Source of the DNA: GCA-003244245 sp050699435
Lineage (GTDB): Bacteria > Actinomycetota > Actinomycetes > Mycobacteriales > Pseudonocardiaceae
Direction: 5' to 3'
Length of the DNA stretch: 64,000 nt
Assembly (NCBI GenBank): GCA_050699435.1
Contig: JBOHGM010000003.1
Location: 48,309 to 112,308, forward strand
Position numbers and translations under genes: made by a program. The notes under the pieces were generated by a model. The model did no database searches, was not told where the DNA came from, and saw only the letters and a list, made by a program, of their open reading frames with translations. Below, piece by piece: positions 1 through 8,867 of this stretch. Numbering within the stretch: the first letter of the stretch is position 1; every line of letters starts with the position of its first letter.

Positions 1-457
1 GCTGTCGTCGCAGATCCCGGCGGACTTCCTCAAGATCCAGGGCTTTGTGTCGCTGCTGGACTCGGTGTTCGTCGGGCGGTTGGACGACGAACCCGCGCAG
101 GCCGATGCGCTGCGGTTGCTCAAGGTGCCTGTCGATGCGGGCTACGAGCAGGTGGTGGCTTCGCTGGGTCGTCGTCCCGGTGGCGACCGGCTGGCCACCG
201 AACGGGACCGGGCGCCACGGCAGTTCATCTTCGGTGACGGCGCCAGCGGGGTGGAGCGGATCCGGGTGGACTTTTCCGGCGAGCACCTGCAGCATCTCTG
301 CGCCGTGCTGGACACCACCCCCGATGCCCAGCGCCGGGACGACCAGCGCCGAGACGCTGTGGCGGACGCCGAACTGGGGTTGGCGGAGGCGGTCAATCCC
401 ACCGAGGCCGGTGTTCCCGTTGCGGCGGAAGAACCGAGCGCCAGGGCGAACGCGTGA
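1..457 (+). CDS. VirB4/TraC-like conjugation ATPase, C-terminal part (5' end outside window)
   Basis: The reading frame is open from the first base and ends at a TGA at 455-457. The visible 151 residues include FLKIQGFVSLLDSVFVGRLD, then DALRLLKVP and PRQFIFGDG, which resemble the C-terminal part of VirB4/HerA-like ATPases that energise actinobacterial conjugative elements. The Walker motifs would lie upstream, outside the window. The last residues are SARANA, and the stop overlaps a GTG start (453) of a truncated copy of the next gene. The downstream genes (polytopic membrane protein, TcpC/VirB8-like protein, NlpC/P60 hydrolase) support a conjugation role. A membrane-bound ATPase assembling or powering a DNA-transfer channel is the likely function. 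Family assignment is inferred from the tail and context only. Confidence 0.6.
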   Translation, partial: LSSQIPADFLKIQGFVSLLDSVFVGRLDDEPAQADALRLLKVPVDAGYEQVVASLGRRPGGDRLATERDRAPRQFIFGDGASGVERIRVDFSGEHLQHLCAVLDTTPDAQRRDDQRRDAVADAELGLAEAVNPTEAGVPVAAEEPSARANA

Positions 458-542
458 CAATTCTGGTGCTGCTCGGAGGCACGGCTACGGCGCCACCGCT
501 GCTATGGAGCGCATGTCCTCGCATGGCAGGGTGTGCCCTGTG
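453..542 (+). pseudogene. Truncated first copy of the start of the conjugation membrane protein
   Basis: A GTG at 453 overlapping the ATPase stop opens a 29-codon frame beginning VTILVLLGGTATA, which closely matches the start of the intact membrane protein at 1277 (VIVLVLLGGAAAA). After about 13 codons the similarity ends and the frame stops at 542. The flanking DNA ccagggcgaacgcgtga occurs at both junctions. This looks like a duplicated and broken gene junction rather than a working gene. Confidence 0.6.
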
Positions 543-1276
543 AGCACGCTGGACCTCGTCATTGTTGAATTGGTCATCTTGTTCGCTTGGCCGGTTCGGC
601 TCCTGCTCGTCGGTCTGGTGCGCAGCCCACGCCTGCAGGGCAGTTGCTTGAATCCTCCATCGACGAGAAGGTCGGCCGCGACGTCAATGGCACGGGTGAG
701 CGCCATGGGCTGGTGAGCTGACGCTGTGCAGGGCTAGTGACCGCTCAGGCGTGGATGAACGCTGCGCCAACTGGGCGGATTACTGGACGTGATGTGCGCA
801 GGTCCGACGCTCGGACAGCTCCATGTGGAGCCAGTAAGGATGCTGTCAGCGCAGGGACGAGCCTAGCGGGTGATGACACATGGTCACCGTGCCGGTGCCC
901 ATCCGTAAAGATCACGAGCTGTCGCGTGGTGGGCTCGCATAGGTACTGCTAACTTGTCTTTTCAGTGAGCTGCGGAGCGCCGCTCGGTAGTGAACATTTG
1001 ATCGAGCATGTCGGGGTGATTGGGGACGTCCGGGCTGGGAGCAGGCCGGTTACTGCGGAGGAGAGGTCGGCTGATGCACCGGTTATGCTCGTTGGGCCTG
1101 TCCGCGCCGCGCAATCGGCTTGCGGCGGGGACTGTCGCGTGGGAACCCACAGACCTGACCATCTTCACCCACGGCTGGATGCTGATAAACCGCTTCGCCC
1201 TTAACTGGGGGGAGTCGGCTCAGCCCGCCGATCCACGTGTTCCCCCGGAGGCAGATCCGACCGCCAGGGCGAACGC
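543..1276 (+). other. Intergenic segment between duplicated junctions; no recognised gene
   Basis: About 730 bp separate the two copies of the ATPase/membrane-protein junction. Possible short frames exist, for example a GTG at 541 giving 58 residues with a hydrophobic stretch, and a frame ending at 1280 whose last residues PTARANA echo the SARANA end of the ATPase, so the 3' end of the ATPase gene is also partly duplicated. I recognise no protein family, RNA or insertion-sequence end here. It is best read as inserted or degenerate DNA. Confidence 0.5.
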
Positions 1277-3322
1277 GTGATCGTCCTGGTGCTGCTCGGG
1301 GGGGCAGCTGCGGCGCTCTGTGCGCTCTGCCGTCCCTCGGCGAGGGACGGTCGGCGGCTGCGTGCCGGCCGGGTTGTGCTCATGGTGGTCCTCGCATTGC
1401 TCGGCGCGCAGACCCTGCTGGCGGTCCCCGCGCTGGCACAGGTTCCCGGGGTCGAGGACTGCAAGGAGCCACCTAACCCGGAACGGCCGGGGTCCGGCAT
1501 GGTCGGCGCGCTGGATCCGACTCCCATGCAAGCCGGTGCCCCGGACAGCGTCTACCGGGAGGTCGGCTACGCCGGGCTGGTGTGGCACCCCTACGACCTG
1601 GGCTGTGGTCCCTCGGGGGTGCGCAACCCGGAGGCGGTGATCGACACTTGGACCGGGAACCTGCTCTTCAACGTCGGCAAGGTGATCGTCGGTGCCTCCA
1701 ACGGGCTGCACTACGCGCTGATCGACGGGGGCCTGCTCGCCCCGCTGGATGGCCTGATCGTGTCCGGCACCGCGGCGCTCTACGACAGCGTGTATGCCCC
1801 CTGGTTCGGGCTGATCGCGGTGCTGCTGGCGATCGTGCTGTTCCGGTCGATCTGGCGGGGCGATCTCGCCACCGTGAGCAAACGGGCCGCCTGGGCATTG
1901 GCCGGGATCTGGCTGGCCGCGGCGACCTACCTCACGCCGGTGCTGTACACCCAGGTGCTCGATGACGTGCTGGTCGACGGCAGCAACCAGGTCCGCACCG
2001 GGTTCCTGGAGGAGGTCGGTGTCGAGCAGCGGGACGCGTTGCCGACCCTGCTGCACGAGCAGATCGTCTACCGCAACTGGCTGCGCGGGGAGTTCGGCTC
2101 GCCGGATGGGCCGCAGGCCCAGCAGTTGGGCCGCGACCTGGTGCGCGCGCAGGCCTACACCAAGGAGGAGATCGCCGCAGGAGCGGACGACCCGAGCTCC
2201 GGTGTCGCCGACCGCAAGAAGCAGGAGTACGAGGCCATCGCCGCCCGCACCGGCAGCGCTTACGGCTACTTCCAGGGGGTGGACGGCAGTCGGATCGGGG
2301 TCGGGTTCCTGGCCACGCTGCAGTCGGCGATGTTCGCGCTGTTCCAGCTGCTCGCCCAAGCGGCGTTGCTGCTCGCCCAGATCGTGCTGCGGGTGGTCAT
2401 CCTGCTCGGCCCGGTGATCGGTCTGATCGCGATCCTCTACCACGACCTGCTGCGCAGCGTCGGTCGTGCGGTCGGTGCCGCGCTGCTCAACGTCGTCGTG
2501 CTCGCCGCGCTGACCGCACTGCACACCCTGGTCATGGTGTGGGTGTTCGACCCCGCGCACGGCATGTCGGTGCTGGCACAGATGCTGCTCGCCGGGCTGA
2601 TCACCGTCGTGCTGCTGATGGTGGCCCGTCCGGTCCGGCGGATGTGGCAGATGGTGGAGCTCTCGGCCGGCGCGGTGGGTGGTGCGGTGCCTGCCGCCCC
2701 GCCGGGCGTGCTGGCCCGGTTGCGGCGACGAAGGGCAGGTGCCGAACCCACCGCGTCGGAGCGGTTCTGGGAGGAGACCCGCGACAGCGATCCCGACCGG
2801 GCCGGACACGCCGGGGACACCAGGCCGACCGGCCGCGGACGCCCGGAGGGGGGCGTCCCGGTCTCGGCCACTGCCGTCCGGTTGGACCGCACCGGTGGTG
2901 ACCCGTCGGCCGCCCCGACGCCCAGTGCACTCGGCCCGAGCGGCCCTGGTGGACCCAGACCCGGACACAGTGGCGCGGCGCTACCTGGTTCCCAGCATCC
3001 TGGTTCCCAGCACCCCGGGTCGAAAGGCTCCGCGTCGAGCAGGTCCGGCTCCGGTACGGATCAGGCGCCTGCGCTGCCGCCCGGGTTCAGTTCAACGGCA
3101 AGCGGTCGGAGCCGGGTGATGGAGATTCCGCCGGTGGTAGAGGCGAGCTGGGACCGACCCGACGACGAGCCGGTATACGTGCCGTCCCGGTCCACGACGT
3201 CGCGCGGCACACCGCGTCGGGCCGAACTGGAAGAGGTTGCCGGGCGCCCGGTGTGGGTGGTGTACCGGCCCTCGGCCGGGCTGGAGGTCAACAGCGGTGA
3301 CAGCGCCCGGACCACGGACTGA
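1277..3322 (+). CDS. Polytopic conjugation membrane protein (VirB6/TrbL-like)
   Basis: 681 residues starting at GTG 1277, overlapping a TGA in the classic GTGA arrangement. The first 55 residues look like a signal or anchor segment ending near VPALAQ. Hydrophobic helices follow at about residues 160-205, 345-395 and 405-450. The C-terminal 220 residues are Pro/Gly/Ser-rich and cytoplasmic-looking, with a short GSQHPGSQHPGS repeat. Large multi-helix proteins with a soluble tail directly after the VirB4-like ATPase are typical inner-membrane channel components (VirB6/TrbL type) in Gram-positive conjugative elements. The function is inferred from topology and neighbours, not from a catalytic motif. 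Confidence 0.6.
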   Translation: MIVLVLLGGAAAALCALCRPSARDGRRLRAGRVVLMVVLALLGAQTLLAVPALAQVPGVEDCKEPPNPERPGSGMVGALDPTPMQAGAPDSVYREVGYAGLVWHPYDLGCGPSGVRNPEAVIDTWTGNLLFNVGKVIVGASNGLHYALIDGGLLAPLDGLIVSGTAALYDSVYAPWFGLIAVLLAIVLFRSIWRGDLATVSKRAAWALAGIWLAAATYLTPVLYTQVLDDVLVDGSNQVRTGFLEEVGVEQRDALPTLLHEQIVYRNWLRGEFGSPDGPQAQQLGRDLVRAQAYTKEEIAAGADDPSSGVADRKKQEYEAIAARTGSAYGYFQGVDGSRIGVGFLATLQSAMFALFQLLAQAALLLAQIVLRVVILLGPVIGLIAILYHDLLRSVGRAVGAALLNVVVLAALTALHTLVMVWVFDPAHGMSVLAQMLLAGLITVVLLMVARPVRRMWQMVELSAGAVGGAVPAAPPGVLARLRRRRAGAEPTASERFWEETRDSDPDRAGHAGDTRPTGRGRPEGGVPVSATAVRLDRTGGDPSAAPTPSALGPSGPGGPRPGHSGAALPGSQHPGSQHPGSKGSASSRSGSGTDQAPALPPGFSSTASGRSRVMEIPPVVEASWDRPDDEPVYVPSRSTTSRGTPRRAELEEVAGRPVWVVYRPSAGLEVNSGDSARTTD

Positions 3323-3335
3323 GCGGGGGAGCGCA

Positions 3336-3926
3336 GTGCCGATCCGGACCCATCGTGGGCGCGCCGCGGTCTACCGCACGCTCTGGGGCTGGCCACTGCG
3401 TTCCCCGAAGCATCTGGCAGGTGCCGGGCTGGTGGTCATCGCGATCGCGGCGGGGGTGGCGTTGGCGCTGCCCGGCGATGGGAACGGCCCGACCACAGCG
3501 GCGCCGTCGAGCAGCGTGCGGGAAAATCCGTTCGATCCGGCCTCCCGGGCGCAGCTGCCCGGGGCCCGCCCTGGCGAGCCCAGCCCCGGCAGCCCGTGGC
3601 CCTCGCGCGGCACCGAGGCCCCCGCTGAGGCGCTGGCGGTGGCCGACGCCTGGGTACGGGCGTTCCTGACCGCTCCGGACGGCATCAGCTCGGCGCAGTG
3701 GGCCGAGCAGATGCGGCCCTACACCACCGAGGAGATCCTCCCCGTCCTGCACTCGGTCGACCCAGCGAACATCCCCGAAGCGCAGGTCATCGGCACGCCG
3801 CGAACCGTCAGCTCGGGCGCGGGCAAGGCGGAGGTGGACGTGCCCACCACGGCAGTGGTGGTGCGGCTGCTGCTCGTCCCCACGCCCGCCGGGTGGCGGG
3901 TGGCCGGCTTCGAACAGGCGGGCTGA
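3336..3926 (+). CDS. Single-pass TcpC/VirB8-like conjugation protein
   Basis: 196 residues from GTG 3336, preceded by gggggag. Residues 28-48 form one transmembrane helix (GAGLVVIAIAAGVALALPG), then a Ser/Pro-rich linker, then a compact extracytoplasmic domain (about 95-196) with AWVRAFLTAPDG and a C-terminal WRVAGFEQAG. This layout matches conjugative-transposon TcpC proteins, whose extracellular domains have a VirB8/NTF2-like fold and dock the transfer machinery. It lies 13 bp after the polytopic membrane protein and 3 bp before the cell-wall hydrolase, so the genes are probably co-transcribed. Family membership is inferred from size, topology and position. Confidence 0.55.
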   Translation: MPIRTHRGRAAVYRTLWGWPLRSPKHLAGAGLVVIAIAAGVALALPGDGNGPTTAAPSSSVRENPFDPASRAQLPGARPGEPSPGSPWPSRGTEAPAEALAVADAWVRAFLTAPDGISSAQWAEQMRPYTTEEILPVLHSVDPANIPEAQVIGTPRTVSSGAGKAEVDVPTTAVVVRLLLVPTPAGWRVAGFEQAG

Positions 3927-3929
3927 GTC

Positions 3930-4937
3930 ATGCGGCGGTGGGTGGTCGGGCTCCTGGTCGTCGCGGCGTTCGGCGGCCTCATCGCGGTGAGCGCGATCTC
4001 CACCCTACTCGGTGGGCTGACCAGCGGCGGGGTGCCGGGGGAGCCGTGTGGCACGGTGCTGGCCGCCGCCGATCCGCGCGACGCGCCGCGGATCGTCGTG
4101 CGCGCCGACGACCTCGATGCCGAGCAACGGCGCAACGTGGAACTCATCATCGCGATCGGCAAGCAGCGCGGGCTGCCGCCGCGGGCCTGGCAGATCGCCA
4201 TCCAGGCGGGAATGACCGAGTCGCGACTACGCAACCTGAACTACGGCGACCGGGACTCCCTGGGCATCTTCCAGATGCGCCCCTCCCAGGGCTGGGGCAT
4301 CGTCGCCCAGGTCACTGATCCGGTCTATCAGGTGCACAAGTTCTACGACGTGCTGCTGGAGGTGCCCGGCTGGGAGACCCGGCGGCCCGGGGACTCCGCG
4401 CAGGCCGTCGAGCGGTCGGCCTTCCCCGGCCGGTACCACCAATGGGAAACCCTCGCCGTCGATCTGATCAATACCTACGGCGGGGACGTCGAGGCGTTCA
4501 CCGAGGCGTTCTGCCCGGAGGAGTTCCCGGCGGTGCCGCCGTCGGAGGTCGCCAGCCGCGCGATCGACTACGCGCTCGGCGAGGTCGGCAAGCCTTACGT
4601 CTGGGGCGCCGAAGGCCCGCACTCCTACGACTGCTCCGGGCTCATGATGCGAGCCTACGAGGCCGCCGGGGTCACGCTGCCCCGGACGTCCCGGCAGCAG
4701 TACTGGGCAGGCACTCAGCTGCCGGTGCGCGAGGCGCAGCCCGGGGACCTGATGTTCTGGGGTTATAACACCTCGGACCCGGACACGATTCACCATGTCG
4801 CGATGTACCTGGGCAACGGCCAGATGGTCGAGGCGGCCAATCCCAGCGTGCCGCTACGGCAACGAGCTGTGAGCTTCGATGAGAACGAGTTGATGCCGCT
4901 CGCTGTCCGGCCAGGGGTGTCGGACGTGAGCGCATGA
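3930..4937 (+). CDS. Bifunctional cell-wall hydrolase: transglycosylase-like plus NlpC/P60
   Basis: 335 residues with an N-terminal membrane anchor (VVGLLVVAAFGGLIAVSAIS). Residues about 65-150 contain a lysozyme-like segment with the candidate catalytic Glu in GMTESRLRN followed by GIFQMRPSQGWG. Residues about 210-330 are an NlpC/P60 peptidase with the Cys in YDCSGLMM and the His in IHHVAMYLG. Such enzymes cut glycan strands and stem peptides to open the wall for a conjugation channel. Immediate adjacency to the membrane and TcpC-like genes supports that role. The two-domain architecture is clear in the sequence; the link to DNA transfer is contextual. Confidence 0.85.
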   Translation: MRRWVVGLLVVAAFGGLIAVSAISTLLGGLTSGGVPGEPCGTVLAAADPRDAPRIVVRADDLDAEQRRNVELIIAIGKQRGLPPRAWQIAIQAGMTESRLRNLNYGDRDSLGIFQMRPSQGWGIVAQVTDPVYQVHKFYDVLLEVPGWETRRPGDSAQAVERSAFPGRYHQWETLAVDLINTYGGDVEAFTEAFCPEEFPAVPPSEVASRAIDYALGEVGKPYVWGAEGPHSYDCSGLMMRAYEAAGVTLPRTSRQQYWAGTQLPVREAQPGDLMFWGYNTSDPDTIHHVAMYLGNGQMVEAANPSVPLRQRAVSFDENELMPLAVRPGVSDVSA

Positions 4938-4984
4938 GTACGCGAGACCTGCTTGCCAGGGTCGAGCCAGGATTGCGGAGGTGA
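4934..4984 (+). CDS. Possible 16-residue ORF in the conjugation operon
   Basis: An ATG at 4934 overlaps the hydrolase stop (ATGA) and gives MSTRDLLARVEPGLRR. Its 3' end contains the GGAGG that probably serves the next gene at 4988. It may be a translational-coupling leader rather than a functional peptide. I do not recognise it. Confidence 0.25.
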   Translation: MSTRDLLARVEPGLRR

Positions 4985-4987
4985 AGG

Positions 4988-5434
4988 GTGTACACGTCGG
5001 AACCGATCCCCCGGCCGGCCGGTCCGCCGGCCTCGGCCACCCCATTACGGGACCATCTCGCGCTGACCGAGCTCGGGGTCAACGAGGGCTACGTGGTGCT
5101 GCCCCGTTCGCTGGCCGAGTCGATGCCACTGCCCTGGCAACAGCAGATGGCCTACCTCATCGGCGAGCTGCACCAGACCTACGGTGACCTTCCGTGGCCG
5201 CTTTACCAGGTGGTGCCGTGCCGCACCGAGCGCCTCGTCGACCTGGACGAGGGCCAGCTCGCCGACGCCGGGTACCTGCTGGAGATCGACGCTGAGGGCG
5301 AGTTCGTCTATCGCGACCGGGACGATGCGGTGGTATCCGACCCACAGTCCCGCGAGGTCCTGGTGTCCTGTCTGGACCCGATACCACGCTACCCCCCGCC
5401 GCCCGCGGGACCTGGCCCGGCACCGCAGCTCTGA
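4988..5434 (+). CDS. Hypothetical soluble protein of the conjugation locus
   Basis: 148 residues from GTG 4988, with ggaggtgaag just upstream. No signal peptide or membrane helix is seen. The protein has a Pro-rich N-terminus, a central acidic region (LVDLDEGQLADAGYLLEID) and a Pro-rich C-terminus. Segments MPLPWQQQMAYLIGELHQTY and DLPWPLYQVVP look like a conserved folded core. Small proteins of this kind often close actinobacterial conjugation operons, but I cannot name the family. Its position 50 bp after the cell-wall hydrolase and on the same strand suggests the same transcript. Confidence 0.6.
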   Translation: MYTSEPIPRPAGPPASATPLRDHLALTELGVNEGYVVLPRSLAESMPLPWQQQMAYLIGELHQTYGDLPWPLYQVVPCRTERLVDLDEGQLADAGYLLEIDAEGEFVYRDRDDAVVSDPQSREVLVSCLDPIPRYPPPPAGPGPAPQL

Positions 5435-5468
5435 GCACCAGTCCCGGCGCCGGGTAGGGTCGCCCGCT

Positions 5469-6167
5469 GTGCCCGTTCCGATCGGCCGCTCCGAGTCCCA
5501 GCCGGACCTTTCCGAGCTCACGATCGGGGTGCTGGGCGGCACCGGTCCGCAAGGTCGTGGGCTGGCCTATCGGTGGGCAGTCGCGGGGCTGTCGGTGCTG
5601 ATCGGCTCGCGGGACGCCGGGCGGGCCGACCTGGCCGCCGCTGCGCTGCGGGAGCGTTCCGGCTCGGACCGGGTGCGCGGGGCGGACAACGTCGGCTGCG
5701 CGGCGGAGTCGGACCTCGTGCTCGTTGCGGTGCCCTTCGACGGCCACGCTCCGTTGCTCGAGTCGCTGCGCCAACCGTTGGCCGCCAAGACAGTGATCGA
5801 CTGTGTGAACCCGCTCGGATTCGACCAGTTCGGCCCGTACGTCAAGCCGGTGCCGGAGGGCAGCGCCGCCCAGCAGGCGCAGGCGCTGCTACCCGAGTCC
5901 CGGGTCACTGCGGCTTTCCACCATGTCTCCGCCGTGCTGCTGGACGACCCCGAGGTGAGCACTCTGGACACCGACGTGCTGGTGCTGGGCGACGACCGGG
6001 AGGCCACCGATCTGGTGCGTGCGCTGGCCGACGCCATCCCCGGCATCCGCGGCCGCTACGGCGGGCGGCTGCGCAACGCCGGTCAGGTGGAGGCGCTCGC
6101 CGCCAACCTGATCGCGATCAACAAACGGTACAAAGCGCACGCCGGCATCCGGATCACCGACGTCTGA
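5469..6167 (+). CDS. npdG: NADPH-dependent F420 oxidoreductase
   Basis: 232 residues from GTG 5469. The N-terminal Rossmann motif TIGVLGGTGPQGRGLAYRWA followed by LIGSRDAGRA is the hallmark of NADPH:F420 oxidoreductases (F420-dependent NADP reductase family), which pass hydride between NADP(H) and the deazaflavin cofactor F420. Further family-like segments are VPFDGHAPLL, VIDCVNPLGF and the C-terminal LAANLIAINKRYKAHAGIRI. The usual length is 210-235 residues, so the gene looks complete. It is monocistronic, lying 34 bp after the last conjugation gene, and probably marks the chromosomal border of that region. Cytoplasmic, supplying reduced F420 to F420-dependent reductases. Confidence 0.88.
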   Translation: MPVPIGRSESQPDLSELTIGVLGGTGPQGRGLAYRWAVAGLSVLIGSRDAGRADLAAAALRERSGSDRVRGADNVGCAAESDLVLVAVPFDGHAPLLESLRQPLAAKTVIDCVNPLGFDQFGPYVKPVPEGSAAQQAQALLPESRVTAAFHHVSAVLLDDPEVSTLDTDVLVLGDDREATDLVRALADAIPGIRGRYGGRLRNAGQVEALAANLIAINKRYKAHAGIRITDV

Positions 6168-6176
6168 TCTCCCCGT

Positions 6177-6245
6177 CTACCAGCCGAGTTGCTGCCGGAT
6201 CAACGCCTGCATATCCTCGAACGGCGCCGCGTGCGGGTTACCGCC
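6177..6245 (-). pseudogene. Short C-terminal gene remnant on minus strand
   Basis: The minus strand here reads TSGGNPHAAPFEDMQALIRQ followed by QLGW and a stop at 6177. A stop codon lies just upstream, so only about 23 codons remain. The composition looks like the tail of a real protein but the family is not recognised. The rest of 6168-6474 shows no gene or RNA that I can support. Confidence 0.3.
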
Positions 6246-6474
6246 ACTTGTTCAGCAAGTCGTATCATCATAGATGACGCCCAGTGATCGCACCTCAAGG
6301 CGGGCGCGCGTAGGCCGGGTTGCTCGGCTGACCGACGATGACACAGAGGACGGCATCTGAGCCTCTAGGAGGACGGACGGGACGCATGTGGGGTCGGCGT
6401 GCAGCTGTGCTGACCGCTGCCGAGCCCGGAATCGACTGCGCTGGCCTCCCTAGTGGACTCGCCTGAAGGGTAGC

Positions 6475-6906
6475 ATGACCGCAGCATTCACGGAGATCAT
6501 CGCGAGGGCTGTCATCCGTCGGTGCGGTGAGCTCCTCCTCGCCCGGCAACGCTCGACGTCGTGGTCGTTCCTGCCTGGCGGCCACGTCGAGCCAGGCGAG
6601 CCTGTCGAGGTCGCTCTGATCCGCGAGATTGCCGAAGAACTCGGCGCCGAAGCCGAGATCGCCGGGTTTGTTGGCGTAGTCGAGTACGGCTACGTCGAAG
6701 ACGGCGCTGCCCACCACGAACTCAATCTGGTGTTCGACGTCGCCATCCCCGACACCGAGCTGGTTAGCCAGGAAGACCACCTGGAGTTCCGCTGGCTACC
6801 GCTCGACCATCTTGCTGACACCGATGTGCGACCAGGCCCGCTGAAACACGCGCTGCTGGCCGCCACTAACGACCGCACGCCATTCTGGCACGGCTGGAAG
6901 GGCTGA
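6475..6906 (+). CDS. Nudix hydrolase
   Basis: 143 residues, complete and soluble. The Nudix box is canonical: GGHVEPGEPVEVALIREIAE followed by ELG, fitting GX5EX7REUXEEXGU with the metal-binding glutamates present. Nudix enzymes cleave a nucleoside diphosphate linked to another group; the substrate cannot be read from the sequence. The ATG at 6475 is the only early start. The gene stands alone, with non-coding DNA upstream and the XRE/TPR regulator about 90 bp downstream, in a small accessory stretch. Confidence 0.88.
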   Translation: MTAAFTEIIARAVIRRCGELLLARQRSTSWSFLPGGHVEPGEPVEVALIREIAEELGAEAEIAGFVGVVEYGYVEDGAAHHELNLVFDVAIPDTELVSQEDHLEFRWLPLDHLADTDVRPGPLKHALLAATNDRTPFWHGWKG

Positions 6907-7005
6907 GTGAACGACACCTGATGGCTCCGGTGTCGGACAGGAGTCGCACACTGCCGATGGTGTAGCCTGCCGATCTCATCGCGTCACGAAGGGGAAGTGC
7001 TGACC

Positions 7006-8382
7006 ATGAGCTACGGCCACGCTGACAAACTGCTCGCCGAACCCGGCAGCACCATCCCCCGCGACCCCACTACCGGTCGGCCAGAACCACCGCGCCCCGA
7101 CCCCGCAATCTGGGACGATCCCCCGATACGCGCCATCCTGGACGACCGGGATATCACCGCGCTGTACCGCGCGCTGACCAGCCGCGGGGTCAGTCAGCAC
7201 CGCATCGCGAAACTGACCGGGCAGAACCAGTCCGAGGTATCCGAGATCATCAAGGGCCGCACGGTGCTGAACGTGATCGTACTCGAACGCATCGCGGACG
7301 GGCTCGGTATCCCACGCAGCTACATCCGGCTCCCTGCCAAGGCCAGCGACACCTACCATGAAGACGCATCACCCTCGGGGGACGCAGAGGAGGTCGACGA
7401 CGACATGCTGCGCCGTGACGCGATCGCGAAGGGGTCCATCGCGCTGACCGGGGCCGCGGTGCTCGGCAAGCTCCTGACCTCATCGGCCGGGCCGGGTGAC
7501 CTCGCGCTGCCCTCCCAGGTCGGCCTGGCCGACGTAGCCGAGATCAAGCACACCACCGAGCAGTTCCGTGTCGCGGCCCGCACGCTGGGCGGGCAGGCCC
7601 GCGCGGTCAGTGCGACCGCCGTGCAGTACGGCCGACTGACCAGCGTGCCCGCGAGTGACGCCGTCATACCCAAACTGTTCTCCCAGCTCGCGGAACTGAA
7701 CGAGCTGGCCGGATGGTGTTGTTTCGATGGCGGTTCCGACCGGCACGCCCGGTGGCACTACCGGGAGGCGATCGACCTCGCCCACCAGGTGGGCGACAAC
7801 TACCGAATTGCGAGCGCACTGCGCTTCGCGGGCATAATTGATAGTCTGCGTGACCGTCCCGACGACGCGCTCAAGCAATTCGACCTCGCCCAGCTACTTC
7901 TGAGTGCAAAGGGTAGTGGTGATTCTGATCTGATGGCGTGGCTGCACGCCGTCTCAGCTTATTCGTTAGCTGAGACGGGGCATCCTAATGCCAGTGATCG
8001 ACTCAAGATGGCTCAAGAGGGCTGGCAGCTGTCGCACGCTTTTGAACGAGCCGACCAAAGCTATCAGACTGCGCTCGTCCACGCCGTCCTGGGTCACGCA
8101 GAAACCGCGGAACTGTTCGCGTCAACAGTGAACGGCGCCGGCCGAATACGCCCGGTCGGAGTCTTTGCCAGCGTCCTGCGCGCCACCATCCACGTGCAAG
8201 CGGGGGAACCACGCGGGCTTCCCATGGCGAAAACCGCGATCGACGCCGTAGCGCCGCTGCACTCCACCCGGGCTCGCGAACGGCTGCACCCACTCATCAC
8301 CGCACTCGAATCCCGGCCGGGCAGCGATCATCGGGACCTCGCCCGCGCCGCCCGAACCATCGCCAGCGCCAGAACCGCCTGA
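7006..8382 (+). CDS. XRE-family regulator with C-terminal TPR-like sensor region
   Basis: 458 residues if ATG 7006 is used; aaggggaa at 6988-6995 is well placed for it and too close for the GTG at 6997. Residues about 50-110 form a helix-turn-helix (VSQHRIAKLTGQNQSEVSEI, with the typical EVSEIIKGR recognition segment). Residues about 140-165 include a short hydrophobic stretch. The remaining 280 residues are helical with TPR-like pairs such as HYREAIDLAHQVGDNYRIAS. Such long HTH/TPR proteins are common in Pseudonocardiales and Streptomyces and regulate development or secondary metabolism. Its target is unknown. The DUF4326 gene begins 13 bp downstream, so the two may be co-transcribed. Confidence 0.8.
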   Translation: MSYGHADKLLAEPGSTIPRDPTTGRPEPPRPDPAIWDDPPIRAILDDRDITALYRALTSRGVSQHRIAKLTGQNQSEVSEIIKGRTVLNVIVLERIADGLGIPRSYIRLPAKASDTYHEDASPSGDAEEVDDDMLRRDAIAKGSIALTGAAVLGKLLTSSAGPGDLALPSQVGLADVAEIKHTTEQFRVAARTLGGQARAVSATAVQYGRLTSVPASDAVIPKLFSQLAELNELAGWCCFDGGSDRHARWHYREAIDLAHQVGDNYRIASALRFAGIIDSLRDRPDDALKQFDLAQLLLSAKGSGDSDLMAWLHAVSAYSLAETGHPNASDRLKMAQEGWQLSHAFERADQSYQTALVHAVLGHAETAELFASTVNGAGRIRPVGVFASVLRATIHVQAGEPRGLPMAKTAIDAVAPLHSTRARERLHPLITALESRPGSDHRDLARAARTIASARTA

Positions 8383-8395
8383 GTGTAATACGTTT

Positions 8396-8803
8396 GTGAC
8401 CTCCGAACTGCCCGACGAGGCGCAGCGCTGGACTGCCGCCGAGCGCGAGCTTGCTCTTCAGGTACTTCGAGGGCGGACCGTCGTGGTCAACGTGCGTCGC
8501 GGCGGGCCGCATCGCCACCTCGTGCCCTGGCTGGCGGATCAGGCACTGCTCAGCTACGTCGGCCACGCTGGCCCGCGGCACTCCTGGCCAGCTTCCGACT
8601 TTGCCAACCCTTTCGTGCGGCAGGCTCGCAACGACCGCGAGGGGATGGTGCGTCGCTACGCTGATTGGCTCGTCCAGCAGCCAGAGCTGCTGGACCGGAT
8701 TCGGGTCGGGGAGCTGACCGGGCGGGCATTGGGATGTTGGTGCGCGCCGCAGACCTGCCATGCGGACGTCCTCGCTGCGCGCGCAGAGCGGGAGACCCCC
8801 TGA
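8396..8803 (+). CDS. DUF4326-domain protein
   Basis: 135 residues from GTG 8396. The C-terminal signature ALGCWCAPQTCHADVLA, with its two close cysteine pairs, is typical of the DUF4326 family, found widely in actinomycetes and phages. A preceding segment, RYADWLVQQPELLDRI, fits the same family. Its biochemical role is unknown; the WC...C-H pattern could bind metal. It follows the XRE/TPR regulator by 13 bp on the same strand. Complete length for the family. Confidence 0.8.
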   Translation: MTSELPDEAQRWTAAERELALQVLRGRTVVVNVRRGGPHRHLVPWLADQALLSYVGHAGPRHSWPASDFANPFVRQARNDREGMVRRYADWLVQQPELLDRIRVGELTGRALGCWCAPQTCHADVLAARAERETP

Positions 8804-8867
8804 TGACCCCCTGATGGGGCGCCGACAGTATGCACGAGCGGCGGTGTGGGACGGGCCGGAGCCGGTG

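Noticed and set aside
1220..2968. 582-codon open frame on the minus strand
   Set aside because: Lies opposite the membrane-protein gene and has the repetitive Gln/Arg/His-rich composition of antisense high-GC sequence; no domain or start signal.
6168..6300. tRNA or attachment site next to the conjugation region
   Set aside because: No cloverleaf, CCA end or 3' tRNA-like sequence could be found; a short coding remnant explains the visible pattern.
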